Shown piece after piece: positions 28,252 through 39,779 of a DNA stretch of 64,000 bases (positions are counted from its first letter, which is position 1; every line of letters starts with the position of its first letter). The translations under genes were made by a program, and so were the position numbers. Source of the DNA: Globodera rostochiensis (lineage: Eukaryota; Nematoda; Chromadorea; Rhabditida; Heteroderidae); the NCBI GenBank assembly GCA_018350325.1, contig JAEVLN010000021.1, forward strand, positions 496,001-560,000, read 5' to 3'. The notes beneath the pieces are model-generated. The model was given only the letters and a program-made list of their open reading frames with translations. It did no database searches and was not told the DNA's origin.

Positions 28252-28273
28252 GGTGCCGATATGCGACGCCGGA
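28252..28273 (+). repeat. Diverged copy of the GTGCCGATAGGCGCC motif
   Basis: GGTGCCGATATGCGACGCCGGA matches, with a few changes, the 20-bp word shared by both hAT-type elements (835-855 and 29518-29538). It lies in a GC-rich island (28245-28680) that also contains CCCCGACCCCGATACCAG. The island looks like another repeat remnant whose ends I could not define. Confidence 0.45.
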
Positions 28274-28559
28274 AAAGTGCCCGCGGGGGATTGGAGTAAA
28301 CAATATAATGCCATTTTTGTGGTTGAATCTGTTGGAGGCTCGGTAAAGCAGTCAAATTCCGATGGATTTTTAGTCGCCAAATTTTATGGATTATTTCAAA
28401 TATTTAAGCTAATGATTAAGAAGCAAAAAAGCTTTTGCGCATAAAATCGGTTGATTTTCCGTTGAGTTTCAAATGTTTTGCCGTTGGCATTTTGATTGCA
28501 AAAGGCACGCCCCCCCCTCACCTCCCCAATGATGATTGTCGTTAGCCTTCATAGTCAGG

Positions 28560-28660
28560 AAAAAGTTTGGGCCAATCCCCGACCCCGATACCAGATAGTA
28601 CCGTCCCCGACAACCGTGACCCCGACAATTTGTAATTCCCCGTTCCCCGATTCGGGCCGC
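28560..28660. repeat. CCCCGA-rich patch
   Basis: CCCCGACCCCGATACC, GTCCCCGACAACCGTGACCCC and CCCCGTTCCCCGATTCGGG occur within 100 bp. Same word family as 1-77 and 16225-16270. Confidence 0.55.
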
Positions 28661-29517
28661 CAAGGCTTTAATTCAGCAGCAACAAAATTTAAAATAAATA
28701 TGAATTAATTGATTTCATAAAAAAGTAAACTAAAGTTATTTTTTATTAATTGTTAAAATTTTATAAATCATTGGAGTTACATAATATAAATCACAGCAAA
28801 ATCAAATCCCGACAACGCTTTATAAACCTGATAAATAAACGCTTCTATCAAATTAGGCCCATTCTAGGTTTTATTAAGAGCCCACTTAAATTAAAGTTGA
28901 CTGGTGAGTCTCCCTTCTTTGGACATTACCAAAAGGCTTTGCCATTTGACGTCTGACACATTTCTGTATTTGAATTATCCCTAAGCATTTTTCAGTTATT
29001 ACTAATTACGGCTTATGTAGTGATTGATCATATTCTTTTCCCCTTATAATAATGTCAAAAACTTTTTTACAAATTCATTTATTAATATGTAAAGATTATT
29101 GGAGTCTGAAATTTAGCATATTAAATTAAGAATTATACCCAGATGAAGACAGCATTTGTTATTGTTTAGATTTTTCTTTGGGAAATTTTCATTAGATGTA
29201 ATTTATCAGAAACAATGCCAGATGATGATAATAAATTAAATTGAATAGATTATTAATATATTTTGTCATATTCGCTTTGATCAGGGGTGCTCGTAATTAC
29301 GAGTTACGAATTACGAATTACTTACTTTTACGGCGTTTTGGCTGTTAAGAATTACGGATTACTTATTACGAATTTTTTTTGCCTTTTACGAATTACGGAT
29401 TACTTTTTACGAATTTTTTTGGCTTTTACGAATTACGGATTACTTATTACGAATTTTGCAAAAAATTCGTAATTTTTTCGTAATTTTCTGTTTTTTGGGG
29501 CGGAGGGAGGGTCGGCG

Positions 29518-29538
29518 GTGCCGATAGGCGCCGCCGAG
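29518..29538 (+). repeat. GTGCCGATAGGCGCCGCCGA motif in hAT 2
   Basis: Identical to the word at 835-855 in hAT-type element 1. Both copies sit internally, between a G-rich stretch and an AT-rich stretch, though the terminal repeats of the two elements differ. Confidence 0.75.
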
Positions 29539-29606
29539 AAAATTTTAAATTTTGACTCAATTTGTTAACAGATTTAACGGTATTTGTCAAGAAAATTGGG
29601 GTCCCA

Positions 29607-29860
29607 CCCAACTCATCCATACCCATCTCATCCATGTCCAACTCATCCATGGAGCATAACTTGCTTCAACCTTAACCGATTTAGAAAGTAACGCCATTCG
29701 ATAGATCTCGAAAAGTTGAAGCTAACATCAAGTTAAAGCTTTGCGAATTGTCTAATTGCAAACTTGATGTTAGCTTCAACTCTTAGAGATCTATCGAATG
29801 GCGTTAATACTAAGGTTGAAGCAAGTTATGCTCCATGGAGTTGGACATGGATGAGTTGGG
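29607..29860. repeat. 254-bp palindromic insertion inside hAT 2
   Basis: Left arm CCCAACTCATCCAT...GAAGCTAACATCAAGTT and right arm AACTTGATGTTAGC...ATGGATGAGTTGGG are inverted copies with small indels around a ~26-bp loop. It looks like a foldback MITE nested in the hAT-type element. No clear target duplication was found. Confidence 0.8.
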
Positions 29861-30450
29861 TTTACCCCAGAAAATTAGTCAGGATTTTTTAAATTTACAA
29901 AACAAAGGGTTCCGCTATGGTTTTTTTAACATTTCGGGGGTGTGGCCAGGGTGGCCATAGTACCTTATGTACCAGGTTTTCCTGATTTTTCAAAAATTTG
30001 GAAAAATTCCCAAAATATAAGAAATATTGGCCAAATTTCACACCGCCGACCCCTCCCATCTGACTGCCGGATTGATGCTTACCGACCTGAGAACGAAATT
30101 GTTGCCCGAAAATCTTAGAAGCTCCTCTTTTGGCACCACAATATCCTACTTTATAATTTTGATTATGATATGAAGTAAATTTTGAGATTCGATGTATTAA
30201 AAAAAAATTTGAAAATTACGAGTTACGAATTACGAATTACTTACTTTTTACGGCGTTTTGGCTGTTACGAATTACGGATTACTTTTTACGAATTTTTTTT
30301 GCCTTTTACGAATTACGGATTACTTTTTACGAATTTTTTTGGCTTTTACGAATTACGGATTACTTTTTACGAATTTTTTTTGCCTTTTACTAATTACGGA
30401 TTACTTATTACGAATTTTTTTTGATGGTTACGAGCACCCCTGGCTTTGAT

Positions 30451-31836
30451 CCACTCTTATGTTGAAAATCAGATTCAAATAAAACAAATTGTTTTTTAAT
30501 TGACTTGATTGCAAAATAATTGGTATGACGAAACGTTACTATAGCGCGCTCCATATAATTGTTTAATATATTGCAATTTGTAAACAAACATTCAACAGTG
30601 TTGTTTCATAGATTTATTTAAATTTTGAAAAATATTTCTTTATTATTTTTATTATAAATAATAAATCAAAGTAACTTTAATACGTAAATATTTTATATTA
30701 TTTCATTGTGAAACAAACTGTAAATTAACAACGCTTTATTTGTAAATTATTTTTTAAAAGTTTTTTTATTTGTTAAATATAAATGTTTCAATCGCAGTAA
30801 CCTATGCGTTGATTTCTTTTGGAAATTTACTGTTGAAAACTTTTAAAATAATTTGTGTGTTATTGGATTAAATCATCCAAACTTTTCCTTAATATTTAAA
30901 TATTTACTACGTAATATTAGTGTTGTTTATCAAATTTATTTCATTTTTTCATTAAATTATTACTACTTTAGGCACGATTTTTGATAAATAATGCGATCAG
31001 TTTTTGATCAATTATTGTTTTGTTTCGTTAATAATGCTGCCGTCCAATCACTCCGGCGAGCGCCGCTGTGGCAGGCACACAAGGATTTCACGTGGTTGTT
31101 CGTTTCCTCTTACTCACAGAGATTGACAATAATGGTAGTAACTAATATAAAAAATTTATTTTTTTTAAATAGATAGCTTTTTTTAGTATTTTATAAAAAA
31201 TTAATAAAATGTGTTTTATTTCATAAAAATTATAAAATCAGAAAAATTATTTACTTTCCTTCATATATTAATTATTTAATGAGTTGATTGTTTGTCAGAA
31301 ATATAAAATAATGATGATAAATTCTTGTTTAGCAAAAAACACCTTTTTCTTATATTAATTTTTTAACACGAAGTATTACTTAAAATATGTATTTTGGACC
31401 AACGTCAAATTGTTTAAATAATAGTTGTTATTTAAATTAAGACTTAATAATAATGATTACTTTAACTACCCATATAATTGTATCTATTGTTTTTTCAAAG
31501 TAATTGATTAACCATTGGTTTAATTTTTTGCATTTTTAATTCCCAGTAAGATACAAATTTTTAAAATTAGTAGAATATAAATCTTTTTATAAAAAATAAA
31601 AAATTAATGAATACGACTTTTAAAATGTTATTCCGCCGCCTTGATTCTTTTTTTAATCAATTTTTGATTTTTCCAGATTCTTACTATCTACTTTTGTTGT
31701 TGTTGTTTTTATTTAAATTTTATCATTTTTTGTATGTCAAGTTTATTTGGTTCTTTCATTCATGGGACACTTTGAAATATCATGTTGTATATTTTAATGA
31801 AAATATAATTTTTAATGACATTTGATCTTATTCAAC
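30451..31836. other. AT-rich stretch with an unresolved patch
   Basis: Mostly AT-rich. At 31028-31141 a GC-rich patch is readable two ways. On the minus strand, a 24-bp exon (31118-31141) joins by a perfect 52-bp intron (GTGAGTAAG...CCACAG) to a terminal exon at 31028-31065. On the plus strand, an ATG-started basic frame is open. I could not decide between them. Confidence 0.35.
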
Positions 31837-31965
31837 CTAAACTTCTGACAGAAATATCCCAAGTTCAGCGCCTGAGTTGATAAAACCGAAGGTCTTAGTG
31901 CCCTTCGCCTCGAAACGTGTGTTATCGAGCGAGAGTTTTTTTTTGCTTTTTATCACGTTTTGATT
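31837..31965 (-). CDS. Candidate terminal exon, unknown protein
   Basis: A minus frame open for 42 codons to TAG at 31837. It includes SKKKLSLDNTRFEAKGTKTF followed by GFINSGAELGIFLSEV. Mixed, globular-looking composition. It probably follows the exon at 32068-32154 in the same gene. Family not recognised. Confidence 0.5.
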   Translation of the reverse strand, partial: NQNVIKSKKKLSLDNTRFEAKGTKTFGFINSGAELGIFLSEV

Positions 31966-32067
31966 TTCTTTTTACTTGTATCAATTATTTGTTTACAGTG
32001 TTAAGTTATAATGTGATGCATTGATTGGAAAAACAGTAATGTTTGCTATTTTTAATTAAATATTTTT

Positions 32068-32154
32068 TTATATTTTCAGAAATTTTTTGTTGTCAAGGAT
32101 CCAAACTCGAGAACCATGACGTAGAACATCAGCACTGCCCTGGCTGTTCAACAG
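32068..32154 (-). CDS. Candidate exon, unknown protein
   Basis: After the acceptor ATTAAG (minus strand) the frame reads LLNSQGSADVLRHGSRVWIL and DNKKFLKI to a stop at 32068. The plus strand shows a good TTTTCAG acceptor and a short open frame here, so the strand call is not certain. Confidence 0.45.
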   Translation of the reverse strand: MLNSQGSADVLRHGSRVWILDNKKFLKI

Positions 32155-33680
32155 CTTAATTATTGCATTTACAAATCTTTCTAAAAAATCCTTTTACAAT
32201 ACTCATATTCTGCAAAAAACTCAAAAACGACTTATTGACGAACATATATTTAACATGATTGTATATTAAAAAAATATTCTTATAAATTTGAAGAATTACT
32301 AAATCAATCAAATTATAAGTTTTTAATGAAAGAAGTAAACATATTTTGATTAGTGATAAAAGTATCGCTTAGTGCCACGACATCGTGTGTAAAATACTTT
32401 ATCATATGAATTTTAAATTAAAATAAGAATATATTTTTCGATTTGCATGTAAAGAATAAAATTTGAAATTTTTTTGCGACATTTCGAATAGATACAAGAA
32501 TTCATTTATCAATTAAATATTGCAAGGCAAAAAATTAAAAATTTAAAAATAAGCAACAAAATTGAAAGGTATTTTTAATACAATAAGACCAACTAAAACA
32601 TATAGCCAAAATTAAAAAGTAATTAAATTATTTGTAAAAGCCTATGCAAGACTACAAGAGGAGGTCATGTGGCATTTTATTTTGAAGACAGCAATCATTT
32701 TTTTTGCCAATAAGATATATAAAATTAAAGCGATTATGTAAATTGAAAATGATATCTAGAGAATACAGACAACAAATTTCATAATACAAAAGACTATATG
32801 TTCAAGGTTGAAAACCAGGAGGCCGCTCAACGCAACCGGAGTTCGGTGACATGGTCTCTGACTTCATCGCACGAAAACGACACATACTAAACAATAAATC
32901 TGAAAAGTATTTAAATATGGGGATTTATTCAAACGAATATTCAAATGTATTATTAATTTGATATCTCTAAATGGATAGTTAAATCTACACCGGATAAACA
33001 AATAAAAATACTTGATTTCAAAAACTTAAAGAAGAAGTAAAATCACGTTTGAAATCTTTTTTTAGAACATATTCAAGCAACACAACGTAAACCTGAAACG
33101 AGACGAGACAAGAAAAACATTTAAAGCTTAAAGGCTTAAAAATAAGCAATAAAAATGAGGCAGCATATCGTGCGCCGGTGCCGAATATAAATTAAATGAT
33201 ACATTTTGTAATTGTCTCGTCGTTTGACACAGTTCATCGGGAATGTCGAAGAAATAAAGTGCCAAAGTTAAAGTACAGTTTTTTAAACATTCAAAACAGT
33301 TATAAGTTGTTAACATAACAAAGCGGCTATATGCATTTCAATAAACAAAATTATTCATTTCTAAAGTAAAATAATAATGTTACGTGGCGGCATAGTACGA
33401 ATTTTTTTAATGTTACTCATCATGTTAATATTAAATTAAAATTTTTGTATTATTTAATAATGAGTTTAAATAAAATTAGAAATAGGGAGCCTATAAAAAT
33501 AATATTAAACAAAAATCTTTAAGTTTTTTTCATACGAAAAAATTTATAATAAATGGCATAAAATTTTTAATTTGTAAAATCGATCATTAAACTATTAAAA
33601 AGAGTTATTAAGTCTCTAGCATAATCTTCAAATTCCTCAATTATCGTATCTACTTAACAAGCATGAACTGTATTTAAAGA

Positions 33681-33788
33681 GGCTTATTGTGGGTGGGTAT
33701 CAAGGGAGATCTACCAATAACTCTGCCAGTGGATATAGTCAATCTAAAATTAGAATATGTCAATAACGAAGTCTTTAAAAATCCTTGA
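33681..33788 (+). CDS. Candidate terminal exon, unknown protein
   Basis: A plus frame of 35 codons, GLLWVGIKGDLPITLPVDIV then NLKLEYVNNEVFKNP, stop at 33786. Charged and beta-like. The 88-codon minus-strand frame over 33674-33940 is F/L/Y-rich and looks like its shadow. Acceptor weak (TTTAAAG). Confidence 0.45.
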   Translation, partial: GLLWVGIKGDLPITLPVDIVNLKLEYVNNEVFKNP

Positions 33789-34436
33789 ATGTCACTTTTT
33801 TGGCCATTTTTTGAATTAAAAAAATATTTGAAATTTTTTACCAGCGTTTTAAAAATGTAATAAAATTTATATATTTCAAAGCTATCAAAGTAGGTAAAAC
33901 AAAAAAAGTGCGTTAAAAATAAAGTGTGCTCCCCGAGCACACCAATTATTGTTAATCACTTGTTTTCCGTAACTTATAATAATTTTAAAAGCTAAAATGC
34001 AGCAAAATATTTAAAAGGAAAAAACAAAACTCATATTATATAATTTTTAACTTTAATCTCATTAAAAAATAACCACTGGATGGCCTACAACAGAAGGGAC
34101 TTGGTCCGACTGCCCGCCGAGAAGTAGTTAACAAAAAGGTTTTTTATCTTGTGTTTTAATCATAGCTATTAAATGAATAAATTCATTTTACGCGTATTTA
34201 TTGTGCCTCATTCGAGAGATTAATGATTTACAACACCAGTTTATATTTTAATAATATAAAATTATTGTATAAATTATCTGGCGAAAACATCGATAAATCC
34301 AAAATTAAAAAAGGTTAAGATTAAAAAATGCTTCATAAAAAATATAATCAAATCTGGCACAAGTAGTAATATAATTCAGTGGTTTAATGTTTTTATTTAA
34401 AATAAGAATTTATAATTTAATTTTCACTCTTCACAG

Positions 34437-34505
34437 ATTATACACTTATCCGGCGACCATCCTCGCTTTAATCGCAAAAGCGCAATGCTGGCGACGCAAT
34501 TGTAA
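34437..34505 (+). CDS. Candidate terminal exon, 22 codons
   Basis: A strong plus acceptor (TTTTCACTCTTCACAG at 34436) is followed in phase 0 by IIHLSGDHPRFNRKSAMLAT, two more residues and TAA at 34503-34505. Unknown product. Confidence 0.55.
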   Translation: MIHLSGDHPRFNRKSAMLATQL

Positions 34506-34860
34506 TCATTAATTAATTGTTTCTAAATTTGTTATTTTACACTTTTTATTTTTTTGCCATCAGGATTAACTGTTAAAAACGTATTCTTTTTTTATAAAAC
34601 GGGCAGGCCGTCGTAATTATTTTCCGTTCTTGCATGATGCTTTTTGTTTATATTTGCAAAAAATATTGATTTAAAAAATTTTTCTTAATAAAATAACATA
34701 TGTTTCAGCTTCGTTTGTGATTTATGATAATTTTAATTTGTTGTAATTTTACGCAGATGAAAAGATTTAATTATATTTTAGCTTATTTTGTTGTTGTTTT
34801 TTTGAAAATCAACTTTGTGAGAACCAAAATAATATATTCAGTTACAATAATAATACTTAA

Positions 34861-35046
34861 ATTCATTTAAAAAATAAAAATGTATTTAAACCAGATTAAA
34901 GAAAACACGTTTACATTTACTTGAAAATTAATTTATTTTAAAAAATAAAAATGTCTTTAAACCAGTAAAGAAAACATGTTTACATTTACTTGAAAATTAA
35001 TTCATTTAAAAAAATAAAAATGTCTTTAAACCAGATTAAAGAAAAT
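34861..35046. repeat. 70-bp tandem repeat, 2.7 copies
   Basis: Units at 34861-34930, 34931-34999 and a partial unit at 35000-35046, each with TTTAAACCAG, AAGAAAACA and TTTACATTTACTTG. Units differ by a few bases. No coding frame. Confidence 0.85.
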
Positions 35047-35233
35047 TTCTTGATACTCATTTTTCTGACTTATTTATTGTTTTTTTCTTTTCGCCAATTA
35101 TTCAGTTTTTGAGGCAATTCGCAAAGTTGTAAAATTACTATTTAAAATTGTTATATTTTTATAAAATTTTTAGAAAAAGGTTAACCACAATTAAACCCAT
35201 TAAAAGCCATTTAAAACAAATGTTTTTGAGTAG

Positions 35234-35364
35234 ATTTAAAAGATGAAGTGATCATTGCATTAGTGAATTTCATATTATTGGGTTATGTTGGGATCGTTAA
35301 TTCTTTGACCCCCTCACGTGCAGACGTCGATGAGCTTGTTCAGCTAAAATCGTACTTTTCATAA
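35234..35364 (+). CDS. Candidate exon with dynamin-like GYVGIVN
   Basis: A 131-bp plus segment, open for 42 codons, with LKDEVIIALVNFILLGYVGI then VNSLTPSRADVDELVQLKSY before the stop. The GYVGIVN core recalls the LGYxGVVNRSQ element of dynamin-family GTPases, but the following residues do not match, so the family call is weak. The acceptor (TTTTTGAGTAG) is moderate. An ATG-started 19-codon minus frame overlaps the 3' part. Confidence 0.4.
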
Positions 35365-36723
35365 CATTAAATTTTATTGTTGCTTTAAAATACACAAACT
35401 ATCAGTTTCAACTTTTATTAATATTTTTATGAAAATATAATCCTCAAACGCCATAAATTTTGCAGCTATTTGCCCTCGTATATAAATATGCGTCTAGCCA
35501 TTTTTTCTCTCAGCATCTTGACTATGCCATTTTGTTAATTTCTCCATCTAGTATCGGAGATACTATACCTTTATTACTTTTTTCTTTGATTTTAAAGTTT
35601 AATAAAAATAAAATAACAACTAATTGTTTATTTTTAAATTTCAATACAATCACATTAATTATTTATGTTAAAATATGGTTTTATTTTATATCGATATATC
35701 TTCCCTTTTTCGGGCGTTCATTCCTTTTGCAGAACACCGTATAATTAAAATATTGTTTATTTATCCATTATAATTCTGCGTAATTATTGAGGTTATTTTA
35801 GTTAGCCAAAATATGGATTTCGTCTGACATTAACAAAACATTATATTTGATTAAATTGTACTATTTTTATTGCATTTACAAATTAAATAATTAATTTTGA
35901 TAGCGCGTTGCTTGGGTTATATGTAAATTCTGGATCATTTTTAAGAACTAATATTAAGATCCTTTTGTTTTAAAAGTGTGAGGGGTCGGGTGGGGGTTCG
36001 GATCCGCTTGGCTTAAATCATTTTTTACGACTTTCTGTGCATATCTATGGGTGTGGAAACAATTTCTAAAATTCTTTTAAATTATTCCCGAGTTTTTAAA
36101 AATAATTTTGTCAATCATACCTTAATTTATTTATGGTTATATCAAATATTATTAATGTTTTGTAAATTTATTATATTTAGCAAATTAACTTTTTTTTCTT
36201 ATGTCTGGTTTTAGTTGATCATAAGATTTTATTAATTTAAATTTATCTCAATAATTCAAAAAGTTACACATCTCTTCGTTAAAATGTGTTCATTGATTTA
36301 TTTTCAATATTTTTGAACCGACAAACTTTCACATCTCCGCTCCTTTTTCTCGGACATGTGGTCTATTTAGATAATTTATAAATTAACAATTAAATACGTT
36401 TATTATGTTAAATTTTAGGTTATAAGCTCTAGTCATACATGGTCAAAATAGTGATTGAGCTTTGTTTTAAAAGAATTGGATATATTTTCATCTAAAGTTT
36501 TGATAAATTATTATTTGTATTTAGATTATTTAGTATTAAAAAAATTGGTTTTTAAAGTAAAGTTGAATTATATGGTTTGAATATAATAATAAAAAAATGA
36601 TTTTCTTGTTCATCCATATCTTCTTTCACAAGCTATATAGGGAATCAAAAGAAAAACAATTGTAAGTAATGCAGTATTCCTCTTAGTTTTAATTTTAATA
36701 AAATTTTATTGATTTTAACTAAA

Positions 36724-36876
36724 TTATCGACTTTTGATTTTCATAAAATAATCAGGTTTTTGTTGCATTTCATTTAAATAATAAAGTGATATTAAAAATG
36801 AGCTTTTTAATTTCTTTTTTTTTGTGCCATTGCTGGCTTTGCAATATGTCATATTTAAATTAGCATCGCTCCCAGC
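36724..36876 (-). CDS. Candidate terminal exon, 50 codons, unknown protein
   Basis: The acceptor GATTTTTTAG (minus strand) opens a 50-codon frame, AGSDANLNMTYCKASNGTKK and on through LNEMQQKPDYFMKIKSR, to TAA at 36724. Hydrophilic, one cysteine, Lys-rich middle. One of the better-supported host exons here. Family unknown. Confidence 0.6.
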   Translation of the reverse strand, partial: AGSDANLNMTYCKASNGTKKKKLKSSFLISLYYLNEMQQKPDYFMKIKSR

Positions 36877-37140
36877 CTAAAAAATCAAAATGTATACATT
36901 GCTCTTTTATCCTCCTTTGCTTTGTTCATTTCTAAATTAATGAATACTTTTTATTAATTTATTTTTTAACGATAAAATAAATGCTATGTTGCAATATTTT
37001 TAGTGTTTCATACATGCAGTGAAACAAAAAGACCTTTAACAGACTAACAAAAAGTTAAATTTATTATTTTAAGTTAAAAAAGATAAATACATTTTTCATA
37101 ATCTTATATATATAAGTAGAATATTTCTTTAAATATACAG

Positions 37141-37354
37141 ACTGGTAAAAAGTTCCAGAAATGAAAAGCTACAGAAAATCAGGTAAGGGAATTGCATATA
37201 AAAAAATTTGGGCGCTTCAACCAATATTTTTTATATAACTTTTTTATCGAGAAGTCAAAAAGGTAACCTAATTATGAAACGACCTAGTGTTTGCATTTTC
37301 AGCCGGCTCACTTATTGGAACCCGTATTTATGTTTTAATGAATTTTTCTTTTAA
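37141..37354 (+). CDS. Two phase-matched plus-strand exons
   Basis: Exon 37141-37182 (after AAATATACAG) reads LVKSSRNEKLQKI and ends at the consensus donor CAG|GTAAGG with two bases left over. The intron is 120 bp and ends TTTGCATTTTCAG. Exon 37303-37354 completes the codon and continues RLTYWNPYLCFNEFFF to TAA. Consensus sites plus matching phase make this the best two-exon model in the window. An ATG-started 45-codon minus frame (37335-37472 region) overlaps the second exon slightly. Product unknown. Confidence 0.55.
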
Positions 37355-38245
37355 TTTCTGGTCTATAAATCTAAAAGTAAAATTATAAATTAACAAATTA
37401 TTTTTCGCAAATGGTCCTCCGTCCTTTTTTGTCCCTTTTTCAACGGGGCCATTGTTGTTGAACATACATAAGTTTTTTATAATTCTTTTTATGCAAGCAT
37501 GTTTTAATTAATTTTATTCGTTGTTTTTCATTAAATTTAAATTTACTGATTTAAGCTTATTAACTATATTTATATCAATATGGCGAAGATAGGCCAAAAC
37601 CAATTTAAAGATTAATAATTACTTAAAATAATTTTATCATTAATAATTTATTTTATTAAAATTATTTTAAATTAGCTAAATATTTAATTTTTAAATTTCA
37701 ATTTTTCCTGAAACGATTTTTATATAAAGTTTGATTTAAAAGATTTGATTCAAAGGTTTTCTCGGAAATAAAAGAATTTTGGCCCTCAAATTTTCATTTA
37801 ATTTATGGCTATGTAGCAAAAGTTTATCACATAAATCTTGAAAGCAACAATTTTAAATTAATTTTCAAAAAATATAGAGAAACATTAAACATTATATCAT
37901 AGGTGTTAATGAAATAGTTTTACTAAAAACAAATGCATCAAATATCCAAACAATATGATTTTTTACAATTTTGCAGTTTACTCCGAATTAATTGAACTTT
38001 TTTTGACTCGACATTGAACAAAAAATAATAAAGGAATTGAGAAATAAACCATAACAAAGAAAAATAAAAATAAATGTGCACTTATTATTTAAAAGATTTT
38101 ATATAGAAATTTTGAATTAATTACATATTTTATGGTTGATTTATGGCAACTGTTAAAAATATTATGCAATTAGGCAAATAACAATTGAACAAAAAGACTA
38201 AATTATTTTATTAAAACGGCTTAATATTGCAAAAAATCCGACAAT

Positions 38246-38347
38246 TTAAACATTTCGAACAACTGCGTTAAGGAAGTTTGTATCGGTGGATGAATAAGCT
38301 ACCAAGCTCAGATCGGGCGGCAACGCACGCGCCGGCAGCTCGTCACT
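38246..38347 (-). CDS. Candidate terminal exon, unknown protein
   Basis: The acceptor TTATATCCATAG (minus strand) is followed by SDELPARALPPDLSLVAYSS and 13 residues to TAA at 38246. The segment is unusually GC-rich. The plus strand is also open for about 35 codons, so the strand rests on the splice site. Confidence 0.5.
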   Translation of the reverse strand, partial: SDELPARALPPDLSLVAYSSTDTNFLNAVVRNV

Positions 38348-39462
38348 CTATGGATATAATGGACATTTGTGGGGACTAGTTTACGCTCCTTAAATTACCC
38401 AAACTATAATTTTGCCGAGATGTTTCAGTCATAAAAATTAAATTTGCAAATTTTTTAAAATAAACTAATTTTTCTTATTTGAATCTGATAATCAGATAGA
38501 CCAAATAAGATACGATAAGTTGAATCTGAAATAAATTGTCCAATACTTAAAACCAAAATAAAATATTAATTCAAACGAAATCTTACATTCAATTAATTAA
38601 TTATACATTTAATGCAAAACTTACAAAGGAAACAAATTGAAGGAGGCCTTTCGAAAAGATTGTTGTGCAAACGCTATTTTGTTTATTTTTGTTTGATTAA
38701 AATAATTGTATTGGCCTAAGCTTTATAGTTTGCATTGCAGTATTGCATTTCGAGCCATCTAAACATGTCAAGTGCGTTGTCCATAAGAAAAATGCGCCAT
38801 GTGACGATTAGCTTCACAATCTTTTATTTGAAACAAATTGTGCTTTTGCCTTTAATAAGTTTTTTGATTATTTATTTTTTAAATTTTATTCGATTTATGT
38901 CGAATTTATTATTGATTGCCCGCGAGAACATTGTCCAAGATTTATTTATATTCATTAACCGCCGAACAGTTTTTAGCCATTTTGACCATTTTTATGTTTT
39001 TATACAAAATCAATTGGCATTTTGTTATTTCTAGTCTTTTAAATTTATTAATACTTTTTCTCAAACTCAAAATGTAAGTAAAGTTGATTTCTTGTTTGTC
39101 AATTCAGCATGAACGCCAAAGAGTAGTTAAAATAATTAAGATTTTTGATGAGTTTAAATTTATCAATTAAATCCTGATAATATTTGCGTCTTATAAAAAA
39201 AGAAAAATAACTAAATAAAGTCTTTAAAATTCAGATTGCAAAAATATTATTTTACTTTTGTTAACGAAATGAGCTGATTATTTAGCATTATCAATGGAAT
39301 AACAATGATGGCGGATGCCACAAATAAATAAATTTAGTTTATTACAAAATAAAAAGCAAACGACTAAAAAAACTCATTTGGAAGATAAGAAAATGAGTAC
39401 ATTTATTTAACAAAAAAAAAAATATTTTAAAATAAAAACTGTGAATATAAATAAGATAAAGA

Positions 39463-39543
39463 ATGAAAAAGTACCGCGACACAATACAGAAATACAGAGA
39501 TGGAACATATAACAGTTCAAGTGTTTTTAAACTGATTAAATAA
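39463..39543 (+). CDS. Small ORF or exon, 26 residues
   Basis: ATG at 39463 opens MKKYRDTIQKYRDGTYNSSS plus six residues, TAA at 39541. Basic and hydrophilic. Could be the first exon of the gene continuing at 39597. Confidence 0.35.
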   Translation: MKKYRDTIQKYRDGTYNSSSVFKLIK

Positions 39544-39596
39544 GACTAAAAATTAATTATAATTTCAAGGCAAAATGCACGCAAAACTCGAATAAA

Positions 39597-39779
39597 ATGG
39601 TTTTTATAATTCAATTTTTTTTTAGTATTTATTTTTTCTTCGAATGGTTTTTACAAATAAATTTGATTAGACGTAATCTGCCCGTTGTCATAGCAATGGT
39701 AGCATGGATGGCGTTTATTTACAAGGAAGTACGCAATGCACGAGAGAAAATGGATAACGATTTACCAAACTCAACTTAA
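39597..39779 (+). CDS. Small membrane protein or exon
   Basis: A 60-codon plus frame. The N-terminal ~20 codons cover a TTTTTTTTTAG acceptor-like site and may be intronic. The rest (EWFLQINLIRRNLPVVIAMV, AWMAFIYKEVRNAREKMDND) is a single transmembrane helix preceded by arginines and followed by a charged tail. This suits a small single-pass membrane protein, possibly mitochondrial. Family not recognised. Confidence 0.5.
   Translation: MVFIIQFFFSIYFFFEWFLQINLIRRNLPVVIAMVAWMAFIYKEVRNAREKMDNDLPNST

Larger units (their letters stand above)
29282..30442. mobile_element. Non-autonomous hAT-type DNA transposon 2
   Basis: A 1,161-bp element with 15-bp perfect terminal inverted repeats (CAGGGGTGCTCGTAA) and the 8-bp target duplication GCTTTGAT (29274-29281 and 30443-30450). 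Both subterminal regions consist of TTACGAATTACGGATTACTT words. The left block (about 29293-29460) recurs as a direct repeat at about 30213-30425. The interior has no transposase-like frame and carries a 254-bp palindrome. The frames across the subterminal blocks are repeat artefacts. Confidence 0.9.

Noticed and set aside
29287..30449. NYGLLITNF-type ORFs
   Set aside because: Translations of the TTACGAATTACGG subterminal repeats of the hAT-type element.
33128..33316. 62-codon ATG-started minus frame
   Set aside because: F/L/C-rich. The plus strand carries charged, ATG-started frames over the same bases, so this looks like an antisense shadow.
33674..33940. 88-codon minus frame
   Set aside because: Aromatic-rich. 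The plus frame at 33681-33788 is more protein-like.
35460..35744. 94-codon plus frame
   Set aside because: Almost entirely hydrophobic. Minus-strand frames with charged residues cover its GC-richer parts. No splice or start support.
38735..39034. 99-codon plus frame
   Set aside because: The first third is covered by a better minus-strand peptide (FLMDNALDMFRWLEMQYC). The rest is AT-rich and hydrophobic.
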